DNA of 64,000 nucleotides from Maribrevibacterium harenarium. GTDB taxonomy: Bacteria; Pseudomonadota; Gammaproteobacteria; Pseudomonadales; Marinomonadaceae. Below are positions 8,048-17,946 of this stretch, piece by piece. How positions within the stretch are numbered: the first letter of the stretch is position 1; each line of letters opens with the position of its first letter. The stretch covers positions 30,046 to 94,045 of the forward strand of contig NZ_VFRR01000015.1 in assembly GCF_006385675.1 (NCBI RefSeq). The letters are read 5' to 3'. The position numbers and the translations under genes are program-made. Under the pieces are notes generated by a model. It was given only the letters and a program-made list of their open reading frames with translations, searched no databases and had not been told where the DNA came from.

Positions 8048-9184
8048 ATGGATTACGAATTACTGAAAATCATTTGGTGGGTGTTGGTTGGCGTGTTGCT
8101 AATCGGCTTCGCCATTACCGACGGCTTTGATATGGGGGTCGGTAGTTTGCTCAACGTGATTACCAAAGATGATAATGAACGTCGTGTCATGATCAACTCC
8201 ATTGCCCCCCACTGGGACGGCAACCAAGTTTGGTTTATCACCGCGGGTGGTGCGTTATTTGCGGCTTGGCCGGTGGTGTATGCGACGTCTTTCTCTGGTT
8301 TTTACTTTGCCATGGTGCTGACTTTAGCAGCATTGTTCTTCCGTCCGATCGGTTTTGATTACCGTTCGAAGCTGGAAAATAGTCAGTGGCGTAAATCTTG
8401 GGACTGGGCTATCGGCTTTGGTTCCGCCGTTCCGCCACTGATCTTTGGTGTGGCGTTCGGTAACTTGTTGCAGGGTGTGCCCTTCCAGTTCGATGAGTAC
8501 CTACGTGTCACCTACACCGGTTCATTCTTCGCACTATTGAACCCTTTTGCCTTAGTCGCGGGATTGGTCAGTGTGATGATGCTGGCTACTCAAGGTGGTG
8601 CTTGGTTGAGCATGAAGACCGAGGGTGCGTTGTTGCGTAAGGTTCAAGCAGCGACCTTCCTTTCTGGGTTGCTAACAGCGTTGTTGTTTATCTTGGCAGG
8701 TGTTTGGTTAGCATTCGGTATCGATGGCTATGTCATTACCAGTGCCATCGATGGTAATCAAGTTTTAACCCCGGTCATGAAAACCGCAGAGGTCGCAACT
8801 GGTGCTTGGCTCGCGAACTACAGTAAGTTTCCACTATTGATGTTGGCTCCAGCATTGGGTATAGCCGGCATGGTGATTGCTGCACTAGCGGCGAAAAGTG
8901 GTAAGGGTGGCGTGGCTTTCTTAGCGTCCTCTCTTGGCATTGCTGGGATTATCTTAACCGCAGGTGGCTCTATGTTCCCGTTCTTGATGCCATCCTCCAG
9001 TTTCCCAAGCATGAGTTTGACCATGTGGGATGCCACTTCGAGCGAGAATACCCTGATGATCATGTTTGTAGTGGCCTGTATTTTTGTGCCGATTGTGCTG
9101 AGTTATACCGTCTGGAGTTACTTTGTTATGTTCGGGCGTTTAAGCAAAGAACATATCGAGAAGAATAGTCACTCCCTGTACTAG
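8048..9184 (+). CDS. cydB: Cytochrome bd ubiquinol oxidase subunit II
   Basis: Second integral membrane subunit of cytochrome bd, 378 residues with eight predicted membrane segments. The family signatures FAITDGFDMGVG near residue 20 and the strongly conserved WDGNQVWFIT near 55-65 are present, as is MLATQGGAW in the middle. AGGAGG of the end of cydA serves as ribosome binding site and only one base separates the two genes, so translation is probably coupled. Together with CydA and CydX it forms the oxidase. Confidence 0.98.
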   Translation: MDYELLKIIWWVLVGVLLIGFAITDGFDMGVGSLLNVITKDDNERRVMINSIAPHWDGNQVWFITAGGALFAAWPVVYATSFSGFYFAMVLTLAALFFRPIGFDYRSKLENSQWRKSWDWAIGFGSAVPPLIFGVAFGNLLQGVPFQFDEYLRVTYTGSFFALLNPFALVAGLVSVMMLATQGGAWLSMKTEGALLRKVQAATFLSGLLTALLFILAGVWLAFGIDGYVITSAIDGNQVLTPVMKTAEVATGAWLANYSKFPLLMLAPALGIAGMVIAALAAKSGKGGVAFLASSLGIAGIILTAGGSMFPFLMPSSSFPSMSLTMWDATSSENTLMIMFVVACIFVPIVLSYTVWSYFVMFGRLSKEHIEKNSHSLY

Positions 9185-9252
9185 GTCGATGTGACTAACA
9201 ACAAAAGTATCTGAAAGGGGCGGGCTTAGCGCCCGCCAAGAGGAGAAAAATT

Positions 9253-9363
9253 ATGTGGTATTTTGCTTGGGTTTTAGGTGTGTTATTAGCCTGTTCATTT
9301 GGCATCATTAATGCTGTATGGCTTGAATTCCAGGGCTACGAAGGGGAAGCGGAACAGGATTAA
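9253..9363 (+). CDS. cydX: Cytochrome bd small subunit CydX
   Basis: A 36-residue single-membrane-span protein starting MWYFAWVLGVLLACSFGI, almost identical in pattern to E. coli CydX (MWYFAWILGTLLACSFG as remembered). CydX stabilises the haems of cytochrome bd and is required for full activity. An AGGAG stands eight bases before the ATG. It sits 68 bp after cydB and three bases before cydD, so it belongs to the same transcript. The C-terminus (EGEAEQD) is acidic, as in other CydX proteins. Confidence 0.95.
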   Translation: MWYFAWVLGVLLACSFGIINAVWLEFQGYEGEAEQD

Positions 9364-9366
9364 TCC

Positions 9367-11106
9367 ATGCCCAAATCTCCAACTAAGGGGCGCGCCCAGC
9401 GCGCTCCTTTATCACCTGAAAAGACATTTCTTAATTTGTTGGCGACTGATCAGCAATCGACATTTCGACGGGTTCATCTTCTTGGGCTGCTGCAAAGTGT
9501 TTCTATCATGCTGCAGGCGCTCGGTTTTTCCCTATTATTAGCCCATCTGGTCTTACATCAGTCTCTCGATTTGTTTGGCAGTGGGTTGGCTATTACAGGT
9601 TTTGTGCTGCGTTATTTGTGCCAGTGGGGGCGTGAACTACTTAGTGCAAAAGCGAGCCGGGAGATTCGATTTCCATTACGCCAACGCTTGGTAAGCAAGC
9701 TTGCTCACCTGGGGCCGCAACGCCATAGGCTTGACGAGGACGCTGGCTTATCGACTAGGATTTATGAGCAAGTCGACGCGTTAGATGACTATTTCGCCCG
9801 CTATCTTCCGCAAACTGTCATGGTGGTGTTGATTCCAGCGGTGCTGCTAATTGCTACCGCCTTGGTGTCATGGATCGCCTTCTTTATCTTCTTGTTCACC
9901 GCTCCGCTTGTCATCTTCTTTATGATTTTAGTGGGGCATAAAGCCGCACAAGCCAATCGCAAGCAATTCGCGGTGTTAGCTCTGTTGTCGAATCAATTTC
10001 TCGATTTAAGCCGTGGCCTCAGTGAATTAAAAAGATTGGGAGCGGTGGATCAAGGTCGTGAACGCCTTGAATTTAGTGCCGATGCTTATCGCAAAAGCAC
10101 CATGTCAGTATTGCGGTTGGCTTTTCTGTCGACAGCGACGTTGGAGTTATTCGCGTCAGTTGCTATTGCTATGGTGGCATTGTATCTGGGGCTGGGCTTG
10201 GTGGAGCAGTTGCCTTGGGCTCAAGGAAATACCCCCGTTCCGTTGCAGCCAGCCTTCTTCTTATTGCTGATGGCTCCGGAGTTCTACTTACCATTACGGC
10301 AACTCGGCAATGATTATCATGCTAAGCAAAAAGCAGAGGCGGCAGCCTCCCAGTTACTTGCCATTGATTCGGCCCAGCTCAGCAGTGCAACAAAGCAAGC
10401 TCTTGCTGTCAGTAGCCAAACTGATAACGCTAGGGTTTACTTCAACGCAGTAACTTGGACGCAAGATGGCAGGGTAAGGCTTGAGCAAGTGACCCAGAAA
10501 ATTGCAGCGGGACAAAGAGTCTGGCTACGGGGACCATCTGGAGCGGGTAAATCAAGCTTGATGGCGCTATTGCTGGGTTTTGAGCAGCCTACTCAGGGCC
10601 AGATCTATATTGATGGTGAAATATTAGACGCTCAGCAGTTACCGAACTGGCGCAAACGTTTGGCATGGCTACCACAGCAAGCGGAATGGATTCAGGGAAC
10701 CATTCGTGCAAATTTATTGCTTGGGCTCCCATCGGTGGATGAGACTGCAATCAATCGAGCTTTGGTGCTATCAGGATGTGACGAGTTTATCCGGCGTTTG
10801 CCTTTAGGTTTAGATAGTCAATTAACTGAACTGGGAGCAGGGGTATCGGGTGGCCAGCTACAGCGTATTGCTATTGCTCGAGCTTTGCTAAGTGATGCGG
10901 ATGTTTGGTTATTAGATGAACCTTGTGCCAGCCTCGATCCGGAAACAGCGGAGGCGCTACTGAATACCCTAGATGAAGTGACGCAAGGAAAGACCTTGCT
11001 CATCATTAGCCATGATACTCATCCGGTGGTCTGGGCAGATGCCTATTGGATTATGAAAGGAGGGGAGCTATATGTCGAAACGCCGGACAAATGCGCTTTC
11101 TTTTAA
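9367..11106 (+). CDS. cydD: Thiol ABC exporter subunit CydD
   Basis: Half of the heterodimeric CydDC ABC exporter that moves glutathione/cysteine into the periplasm and is needed to assemble cytochrome bd. The N-terminal membrane domain has about six spans and the CydD-typical YFARYLPQ motif and APEFYLPLRQLGNDYHA. The nucleotide-binding domain has Walker A GPSGAGKSS (about 393-401), signature VSGGQLQR and Walker B VWLLDEP. The gene begins three bases after cydX and its last 35 bases overlap cydC. Length 579 matches E. coli CydD (588). Confidence 0.95.
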   Translation: MPKSPTKGRAQRAPLSPEKTFLNLLATDQQSTFRRVHLLGLLQSVSIMLQALGFSLLLAHLVLHQSLDLFGSGLAITGFVLRYLCQWGRELLSAKASREIRFPLRQRLVSKLAHLGPQRHRLDEDAGLSTRIYEQVDALDDYFARYLPQTVMVVLIPAVLLIATALVSWIAFFIFLFTAPLVIFFMILVGHKAAQANRKQFAVLALLSNQFLDLSRGLSELKRLGAVDQGRERLEFSADAYRKSTMSVLRLAFLSTATLELFASVAIAMVALYLGLGLVEQLPWAQGNTPVPLQPAFFLLLMAPEFYLPLRQLGNDYHAKQKAEAAASQLLAIDSAQLSSATKQALAVSSQTDNARVYFNAVTWTQDGRVRLEQVTQKIAAGQRVWLRGPSGAGKSSLMALLLGFEQPTQGQIYIDGEILDAQQLPNWRKRLAWLPQQAEWIQGTIRANLLLGLPSVDETAINRALVLSGCDEFIRRLPLGLDSQLTELGAGVSGGQLQRIAIARALLSDADVWLLDEPCASLDPETAEALLNTLDEVTQGKTLLIISHDTHPVVWADAYWIMKGGELYVETPDKCAFF

Positions 11107-12748
11107 ACAGGTATTAGCGGCAAACTCGCTCGGGTTAATCATCGCCATCCTAGTGGGTGCGGTTGCTAGTATCGCGGGTATCGCTCTGCTGGGTATTTCC
11201 GGCTGGTTTTTATCGGCAGCAGGCCTTGCTGGTATGGTCGGTGGCGCTTTGGTATTTGATTATCTTACTCCCGGAGCCATGATACGCTTGATGGCAATAT
11301 TGCGTACCGCCGGGCGCTATGGAGAGCAAGTATTTTCCCATGATCATCTATTACAGGTTCTGAAGCAGTTACGCTTGTGGGTTTGGGATCAGCGCGTCAG
11401 CGCGCCTGCTTGGCGTAGTCAGCGGCAGGCTCAAGGGGATTTACTACAACGCCTAATTGGCGACTTGGACCACCTTATTAAATGGCCATTGGCAGTAGTG
11501 ATGCCGCGTATTTACGCCTGGCTAGTTCTCGCTCTCGTAGCTTTGTTTGCCTTTTGGTTAGCACCGCAGTTGTTGATTCCCATTGGGGCGTTAGGGGTGA
11601 TCCAGCTGATGATTATACCTTGGTGGTTGCGGCGGCAAGTTACTTTACCGGTTTACCGACAGCAGGCACTAGCGCTACACCGGCGCCAGCGTTTCCTGAG
11701 TCTCATGCGCAGCTTGGTTACACTCACTATCCGTGGGCGCTGGCAAACCTATGCAAAACGACTGGATACCCTCGACCTACGTCAAAGGAATGATCAGGCT
11801 CGTATTCAGTTCTGGATGAGCACTGCGAGAGTTCTCGCTCATCTGACGACTCTACTATGTTTAATAACTTCTATTGCTTTGGTGATGACACCTAGCGCCA
11901 ATGGTTGGCAGTTACAGCCAGATGTATCAGCCACCCTATTAGCTGGGTTTGTGCTGTTGCTACTTGGGGCGAACGAAGTACTGCAAATCAACCTAAATGG
12001 GCAAATAGCGGCGGCAGAGGCCAAACTCGGTCTGCACCGTTTGAATCAAATCGTGAGTGAAGAGGAAGCCATTGAATCCACATCTATTAGTGCTAGTCAG
12101 TGCCTCAATTTAGAAGCAGTGGCTGGAGTCTATCCCCAGGTGTTTGGTCCATCCCTGCTTGCTCATCAGCCTGTAACCGTCACTTTTGATTATGGCCATA
12201 ACTATCGCCTACAGGGAGCCAGTGGTACGGGTAAGAGTACTTTACTCGGTGTTATTGCCGGTGACCAGAGCTATGAGGGACGCCTGTTGTGGGGCAACGA
12301 ACTACTCAATCCGAGGCAGTCTGAATGGCGTAGGCAGCTTGCCTATTTGGCCCAACAGCCAGTGTTGTTTCAACAAACTCTCGGCGCGAATGTGCGTTTA
12401 GGGAATGAAGAGGTTAGTGACGAGGAAATCCGAGGATTACTGACTAAGTTAGGTTTGGGGGTTTGGTTGGATAGTTTACCGCAAGGGCTCGATACCTTGA
12501 TAGGCGGACAGGGACGAAGTCTTTCAGGTGGTCAGGCGCGGCGTATCGCGCTAGCCCGTGTGCTATTACGTAGAGCGCCGATACTGATTCTAGATGAACC
12601 CTTTGATGGGCTAGATCGGGTTAGTATCAGTCAGATTTGTGATCTATTGGCACAGGGACCATACCAGCCGAAAATGCTAATTTATGCTAGCCATGTGGCG
12701 TCAGATCTAGATCACGATGTGACAACGATCAATTTAATGTCACCCTAG
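11072..12748 (+). CDS. cydC: Thiol ABC exporter subunit CydC
   Basis: Partner of CydD in the thiol exporter required for cytochrome bd and periplasmic redox balance. Membrane domain starts with the CydC-like GIALLGISGWFLSAAGLAG; the ATPase domain has Walker A GASGTGKST, signature LSGGQARR and Walker B ILILDEPFDGLD. The start (ATG with GGAGGGG upstream, inside cydD) implies translational coupling. At 558 residues it is close to E. coli CydC (573). Last gene of the cyd operon; a strong terminator follows 24 bases downstream. Confidence 0.95.
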   Translation: MSKRRTNALSFKQVLAANSLGLIIAILVGAVASIAGIALLGISGWFLSAAGLAGMVGGALVFDYLTPGAMIRLMAILRTAGRYGEQVFSHDHLLQVLKQLRLWVWDQRVSAPAWRSQRQAQGDLLQRLIGDLDHLIKWPLAVVMPRIYAWLVLALVALFAFWLAPQLLIPIGALGVIQLMIIPWWLRRQVTLPVYRQQALALHRRQRFLSLMRSLVTLTIRGRWQTYAKRLDTLDLRQRNDQARIQFWMSTARVLAHLTTLLCLITSIALVMTPSANGWQLQPDVSATLLAGFVLLLLGANEVLQINLNGQIAAAEAKLGLHRLNQIVSEEEAIESTSISASQCLNLEAVAGVYPQVFGPSLLAHQPVTVTFDYGHNYRLQGASGTGKSTLLGVIAGDQSYEGRLLWGNELLNPRQSEWRRQLAYLAQQPVLFQQTLGANVRLGNEEVSDEEIRGLLTKLGLGVWLDSLPQGLDTLIGGQGRSLSGGQARRIALARVLLRRAPILILDEPFDGLDRVSISQICDLLAQGPYQPKMLIYASHVASDLDHDVTTINLMSP

Positions 12749-12772
12749 GAACTTAAAAGCTCCGGTGTATAA

Positions 12773-12799
12773 AAAATGGGAGCACTAGGCTCCCATTTT
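12773..12799. terminator. Bidirectional terminator after cydC
   Basis: Perfect 11-bp arms AAAATGGGAGC / GCTCCCATTTT around a five-base loop, with an A run on the left and T run on the right. It serves cydC and the convergent YdcH-like gene. Confidence 0.9.
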
Positions 12800-12819
12800 A
12801 GTACTTGGTGTTCTATCCG

Positions 12820-13086
12820 TTACACGGCTTGTGAATCGCGCTCGTGCTTCGCTTTTTTCAAGTAATCGTAAAGGGTGTCTTTTAATAGTAGACGACGCTT
12901 CTTAAACTCTTCTTCTTCCATAGTAGTCGCCAATACGATTTCTTGCTCCATGTTCTCAATTTCGCGAGTTAGGAAATGGTACTCGTCGAACAGTTTACGG
13001 AAATGGGCATCGCTCATCTTTAGCTCGTGAATCTCTTCCTTGAATTCAGGTAGCTCGTTTGCAAGGCTGTGGTTCTCTAGTGACAT
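12820..13086 (-). CDS. YdcH-like DUF465 protein
   Basis: An 88-residue, highly charged, all-helical protein of the DUF465/YdcH family (pattern FRKLFDEYHFLTREIE ... KKRRLLLKDTLYDYLKK). Such proteins are widespread in proteobacteria and of unknown function; a coiled-coil hairpin is predicted. AGGAGA lies eight bases before the ATG. It is monocistronic, with ~150 bp upstream before the next gene's 3' end. Confidence 0.8.
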   Translation of the reverse strand: MSLENHSLANELPEFKEEIHELKMSDAHFRKLFDEYHFLTREIENMEQEIVLATTMEEEEFKKRRLLLKDTLYDYLKKAKHERDSQAV

Positions 13087-13234
13087 GGGTCTTTCTCCTA
13101 TATTTTGTTTGCCTTATGAGCTAAGACTACGCCTATATGAGAGAAGTTAAATTGACCTTGGTCATGTATCGCGCCGTTGTCACTGATCAGTAAACACCGA
13201 CTTGTATCAACTTTTCCAGATGCCAAGAAAGCGG

Positions 13235-16200
13235 CTAGAAATTCAACTCTACCCTTGGCCTATCGTCCTCTTGATCAAGCTCTGGTGCGCAAATATATAG
13301 GCGTGTTGACGAGATGCCTTGGGCGACTAGTTGTTGTTTCAAGGCTTGCGCACGCGCTTCTGCTAGACCGTAGAGTTGTTGGGTTAAGAGGTTTTCATTC
13401 CCTATGGTTGCGTCAGTCAGAGTTGGTTTATCGGCATTAGTGGCGTAGCCGCATAATCGTGCTTCACTGGCAGATTTATCCTGCATCAGTTTGGCTAACT
13501 CATCGATGTAGGCTTGCTGGTTAGCGTTGATATCACTACTACCCGCGTCGAACAGCAGCGGTTTAACACGAATACGCAGTAGCTGTTCCCCTGCAATTTG
13601 GGCAATGCTAACGACATTTGCATAGGGCACGAAGGTTTGCATAACGTAGCTGGTTGAGGCTTTGTAGAGTGCCTGTCTGATCGGTAACATCAGGAAGCTT
13701 TGTACCTGGAATTGCGGGTTATTGATGTCGCCTTTAAGGGGTACATCCAGTTCAATTACTCCATCCCCATCCTTTAGAAAATCTACCGCTAGGTTGAGAG
13801 GAATGGCTCCCACTTGCATCACTTTGCCGGAGTTTACTTCGCTGCCCAAGTCTAGTGAGCGCAGAGCAATTTGCGTTTGTCCGTTTAGTTCACCTGATTG
13901 AGAAGATAACACCAGCTGCATATCCAACTGGCCAGAAGCGATTTTGTAGCCAAGCACGTCAACCAAATAGGGTGAGAAAGGTGGCAGCTCAGCCTCATTG
14001 ACATTGACCTTGAGATCTATGTCTAGTGGTGTTTTAAAAGGAAATAGGCTGCCGCTGGCGGTAAGTGTGGCATAGGTGCTGTTGGTTAGTCCGACAGTAA
14101 ATTGGGTAGGTTGATCTGGCAGCTCAGAGTTTATATCTGTCACTTCAAATTGTTGAATCTGCACATCATTGCGTAGCACCGGCGTGACACTTTGATCGGT
14201 AAGCTGTAGGCGGCTAGCCCCCAAAACTCGAATCTTACCGACCTGTAGGGCCGGTGCCATAGCCGTATCCGACGCTTCTAGCGGTGCTTGGGTAGGTTCG
14301 GTTGACGTCTCTTCCTCGATCTTTGACTGCACCGGGAGAGTGACCAGATTATTTAGAGTGCCATCTGGGAGAATGTCGATCGTACTATTTAGGTCGATAA
14401 TATCGAGACTGTCCACTTGAATTTTGGCTGGTGTAACTCGGATATTATGAGCTTCTAATTCACCGACGTTCACAAGAGGGATACTTGCTGTCTGAACCTG
14501 TGACAAAGCAAGGCCGGATAGCAGCTGAGAGTCGAGTTGAATTGACCAGTCTTGCGCAGACCAATTGAGATCCTGTAGTCGCGTAGTAGATTCCGTAAGG
14601 GATACTAATTTATCGCCATTTGGCTGAAGGGCTGCAAAGTTGTTGAGGTAGGTGGTTGCCTGTTTCAGCACCACATGTAAAGGCGAGTCCTGACCTTGTT
14701 GAACGTTAAGTAGGTCCCACTTTAGGGTGAATAGGTCACTTGTCCCGTTGATTTCGGCGGTATTGAGCCTTAGATCTCGCCATTCACTTTGGTAGTCCGC
14801 TAGGCTGACGGAGAGGCTATTGTTTGACTCATCTGCAGCTTGCAAGTCAGTCTTGATGCTCAGTCCAGAAAGGCTTGCTTGAGTATCATTTTGTTGCAGG
14901 GATAAGTCTGACAGAGAGGTGTCCAATTGGGTTGTTAATGACCATTGGGGCGACTTGGGAACAGAATTTACCACACCGCTGCTATCGGTTAGGTCAGTTT
15001 GCCAGTGTTCGTAAGCCACCGATTGATTGGTGCTATTCAGTGCTACCCCTTGGCTTAGTAAACTAATCAAGCTGCTGGAAAATTCGGTCTGCAGTGCTTG
15101 TTGTGACAGGTTGATGCCTTCCGTTAGTAAATCAAGCCTGTCAGCCTTTAATTGGCTGTCATCATAGGTCGCTATGACTTGGTCGATCTCGCTACGTAGA
15201 CTTCCCTGTAGGGACAATCCGGTATCATTTTGTTGCAACACAAGATCAGGAGACGATAAATAGATCGCAGCGATGTTTGTCTCGGCACTCGGAGAATCCG
15301 TACTTTGGCTGTTGAGTTGGATTTGCTGAATCTGGGAGAGTAGTTTCTCTAGCTGCAACTCCGTCAGATTAGGGGCGATTGTTCCGCTGCTCAGTACACT
15401 GGATATGGCAAAGGAGGCTAGGCTGGCTTGATTAATACCATCGGTTAAGTCTGCGTTTTTCAGATTTAGCGCAGCAGTATCCAAGTTGATCTTGGATTGG
15501 TTGCTAGCCAGATCCAAGGTGATCTGATTACTGCCGAAGGCAAGTTGCTGCAATCTCAACTGATTCTCTTGGTGCTTTGCGTTTAGCTCGTTAAGCTCAG
15601 CCGAGAAATTTAGCCATTCAACTGACGAACTATTTGGAGTGAATTGAGAGTGAACGAGGGAGTGGAAATTCGCCTGTTGCAATTCAAGATTTGTCGTATT
15701 GTCTGATTGGAATACCAGTCCAGTAACCGCTAGATTGGGTCTAAACTTCAAATCCAGTACATCTTTCGATTGTAAAACGTGTACTGAGGAGACCAGTTCG
15801 GCCTCAGGTAGTTCTAATGACAGCTCACCGGTTAGATCCTGGTAGGTAATATTTTTAGCATTTAACTGGGTGCCCGTGCTGCTTAATGCAACCGCTAACT
15901 CTGATTCACTTTGATCAAGCACAAGTTCAATAGCAGCGGTTAGTGCAACGTTTCCACTTAAATGACCAAACTGTGTCTCTATCCATGGTGCCCAATCCGC
16001 CAAAGGGATTTGCAGTCTATTATCGAGACCATCAAGACGAATCTGGTTATGACTAAAGCGAATATCGCCTAAGCTATTAAAGGTGGAATTCTGGTTGACG
16101 CGCAAATCTAGCTGATAAGAGGCATCACCGCTAGCATTAACTAAGTCGTAATGGGCGTTGCTTACTAGGGCTTTCTGCAGTGTAGCCGTCAGCTGCCGAT

Positions 16201-16708
16201 GCTCTTGGTCATGGTAAATGACTTGGATGTCCTTTAAAGACATGGCGTCGAGTTGCATGGCGAGATTTAGCGGATCGGTCGCAGCGGTACTGGATTCCCG
16301 GGGCAAACTGGAGTTTTCACTGGTAGGAAGTGCAAAGCCAGCGACCATAAAAGCGTCAGCCTGCTGCTTGATAGTGAGTTGCAAGCCTTCTACCTGAACT
16401 TGTGAGATGGTTAATTTATCTTGTAAGAGCTCAGTGGGACTGAGTTCCAGGTAAAGGGTTTTCAGTGATGTCTCTGGTTTCGACGAGTCACTTGATGTGG
16501 GTGATAGGCGCACATCATCCGCAATCAAGGCGAGTGGAAACAGATTTAACGTAAGCGTTTGAAAAGATAACTTAAGACCATGATCAGCAAGATAGTGATT
16601 GGCCCCGAAGCGGGCAATGCTAGGCAAGGCAAACCATAGGATCAACAACCCAGCCAAGAGGCTTGCTATTATCCCTGTTAACAAGCGCCTTAAAATCGTT
16701 GATCCCAT
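13235..16708 (-). CDS. Large AsmA-like DUF748 envelope protein with OmpA-like C-terminus
   Basis: A 1157-residue protein anchored by one N-terminal membrane segment (about residues 8-30), with a very long periplasmic part of repetitive beta-rich, Asn/Gln/Ser/Leu-rich sequence. The DUF748 region near the C-terminus is recognisable (FPFKTPLDIDLKVN, LPPFSPYLVDVLGYKIASG, LDVPLKGDINNPQFQV), followed by a degenerate OmpA-like segment (PLLFDAGSSDINANQQAYID). AsmA/TAM-type proteins of this group are thought to bridge the periplasm and carry lipids to the outer membrane; that role is inferred. It starts three bases after the YbaN-like gene, forming a two-gene operon. Confidence 0.82.
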   Translation of the reverse strand: MGSTILRRLLTGIIASLLAGLLILWFALPSIARFGANHYLADHGLKLSFQTLTLNLFPLALIADDVRLSPTSSDSSKPETSLKTLYLELSPTELLQDKLTISQVQVEGLQLTIKQQADAFMVAGFALPTSENSSLPRESSTAATDPLNLAMQLDAMSLKDIQVIYHDQEHRQLTATLQKALVSNAHYDLVNASGDASYQLDLRVNQNSTFNSLGDIRFSHNQIRLDGLDNRLQIPLADWAPWIETQFGHLSGNVALTAAIELVLDQSESELAVALSSTGTQLNAKNITYQDLTGELSLELPEAELVSSVHVLQSKDVLDLKFRPNLAVTGLVFQSDNTTNLELQQANFHSLVHSQFTPNSSSVEWLNFSAELNELNAKHQENQLRLQQLAFGSNQITLDLASNQSKINLDTAALNLKNADLTDGINQASLASFAISSVLSSGTIAPNLTELQLEKLLSQIQQIQLNSQSTDSPSAETNIAAIYLSSPDLVLQQNDTGLSLQGSLRSEIDQVIATYDDSQLKADRLDLLTEGINLSQQALQTEFSSSLISLLSQGVALNSTNQSVAYEHWQTDLTDSSGVVNSVPKSPQWSLTTQLDTSLSDLSLQQNDTQASLSGLSIKTDLQAADESNNSLSVSLADYQSEWRDLRLNTAEINGTSDLFTLKWDLLNVQQGQDSPLHVVLKQATTYLNNFAALQPNGDKLVSLTESTTRLQDLNWSAQDWSIQLDSQLLSGLALSQVQTASIPLVNVGELEAHNIRVTPAKIQVDSLDIIDLNSTIDILPDGTLNNLVTLPVQSKIEEETSTEPTQAPLEASDTAMAPALQVGKIRVLGASRLQLTDQSVTPVLRNDVQIQQFEVTDINSELPDQPTQFTVGLTNSTYATLTASGSLFPFKTPLDIDLKVNVNEAELPPFSPYLVDVLGYKIASGQLDMQLVLSSQSGELNGQTQIALRSLDLGSEVNSGKVMQVGAIPLNLAVDFLKDGDGVIELDVPLKGDINNPQFQVQSFLMLPIRQALYKASTSYVMQTFVPYANVVSIAQIAGEQLLRIRVKPLLFDAGSSDINANQQAYIDELAKLMQDKSASEARLCGYATNADKPTLTDATIGNENLLTQQLYGLAEARAQALKQQLVAQGISSTRLYICAPELDQEDDRPRVELNF

Positions 16709-16711
16709 TGT

Positions 16712-17113
16712 CTACCTCTTGTTGTCCTCATCGTGAAGAACCGTCTCATTTCGCAAGGGCATACGCAGTAAATGCCAACTCACTGCTGTACCAATGGCAA
16801 TCAGACCAACTGTGGCCCAAAAACGCCACACTAATATCATCGACAGCCCCATACCGCACCACATAAAAATCAATGCTCGGTTGCGAGTTTTACGGGGAAT
16901 ACCGTCAGCTGACTGCCAGTCCCGCACGATCGGGCCAAAATACTTATGGTTAAGCAGCCAATCATGGAAGCGCTGGGACGACTTTGAAAAACACCAGGCG
17001 GCTAACAAAACTAGCGGTGTGGTAGGCAACAAAGGAACGAAGATGCCAATAACACCGGTAACTAAGGAAAACCAACCTAAGGCCAGATACAAGTACCGCT
17101 TAATGCCAGTCAC
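16712..17113 (-). CDS. YbaN-like DUF454 inner-membrane protein
   Basis: A 133-residue protein with three or four hydrophobic segments and the DUF454 hallmarks GIFVPLLPTTPLVLLAAWCF, NHKYFGPIVRDW and GIPRKTRNRAL. Function unknown. The start is a GTG codon with only a weak ribosome binding site; no better in-frame start is obvious. It precedes the DUF748 gene by three bases, suggesting joint expression. Confidence 0.82.
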   Translation of the reverse strand: MTGIKRYLYLALGWFSLVTGVIGIFVPLLPTTPLVLLAAWCFSKSSQRFHDWLLNHKYFGPIVRDWQSADGIPRKTRNRALIFMWCGMGLSMILVWRFWATVGLIAIGTAVSWHLLRMPLRNETVLHDEDNKR

Positions 17114-17219
17114 TAGGATTTACCCGAACACAATTCAGGGACTGCACCACAAAGCCTGACGAATAGTATAAAGGGCATGGCTAGTCTCAGTTGACAAATA
17201 AGGTGCAGTAATCGAGGGA

Positions 17220-17891
17220 TTACTGCCCACTAGCAAAAATATCTGACATGGTTGGCTCACTATGTTGATTGGTGGCCATGGCCCAACCGCCAAGGCGTTT
17301 CCAGCTATTGACGATATCACAAAACAATTCTGCCGTTTTCTCGGTATCATACTTAGCACTATGGGCTTGGGAATTGCTGAAGGCAATGCCAGCTGCTTCA
17401 CAGGCTTTCGCTAACACGGTTTGACCATAGGCCAACCCCGCCAAGGAAGCCGTGTCGAAGCTAGAGAACGGATGAAACGGATTGCGCTTGATATCACAGC
17501 GTTCAATAGCGGCATTTAAAAAGCCTTGGTCGAAAGCTGCATTATGGCCGACCAAAATAGCACGCTTGCAGCCTACGGATTTCAGCTCCTTACGCACCTT
17601 TTGAAACATTTGCGTCAAGGCTTCTTTTTCATCAATCGCATCACGATCTGCGGCAAACGGATCAATTCCAGTGAAATCTAAGGCAGATTTTTCCAGATTT
17701 GCGCCAGCGAATGGGGTAATGGCGAACTCCATGGTTTCATGAACATACAACTCGCCATTGTCATCCATGCGGATGATACTGGCAGCGAGTTCTAGAAGGG
17801 CATCGGTTTTTGCATTAAAGCCAGCGGTTTCAACGTCGATAACAACAGGTAAGTAACCGCGGAACCGATCTTTGATTGCATGATTTGACAA
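17220..17891 (-). CDS. rnt: Ribonuclease T
   Basis: DEDDh 3'-5' exoribonuclease that trims the CCA end of tRNA and matures 5S and other stable RNAs. Catalytic residues are visible: D and E in [11 protein letters not shown] in [10 protein letters not shown], and H and D in [11 protein letters not shown]. The basic patches typical of RNase T ([13 protein letters not shown]) are present. Length 223 matches E. coli (215). It is divergent from motY with only 55 bp between starts; the same rnt/motY neighbourhood occurs in Pseudomonas. Confidence 0.95.
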   Translation of the reverse strand: MSNHAIKDRFRGYLPVVIDVETAGFNAKTDALLELAASIIRMDDNGELYVHETMEFAITPFAGANLEKSALDFTGIDPFAADRDAIDEKEALTQMFQKVRKELKSVGCKRAILVGHNAAFDQGFLNAAIERCDIKRNPFHPFSSFDTASLAGLAYGQTVLAKACEAAGIAFSNSQAHSAKYDTEKTAELFCDIVNSWKRLGGWAMATNQHSEPTMSDIFASGQ

Positions 17892-17946
17892 AAGAGGATC
17901 CTTAATTCTGCCACTTGCTCAGAAAAATTTAGGTAGATAAGATCGC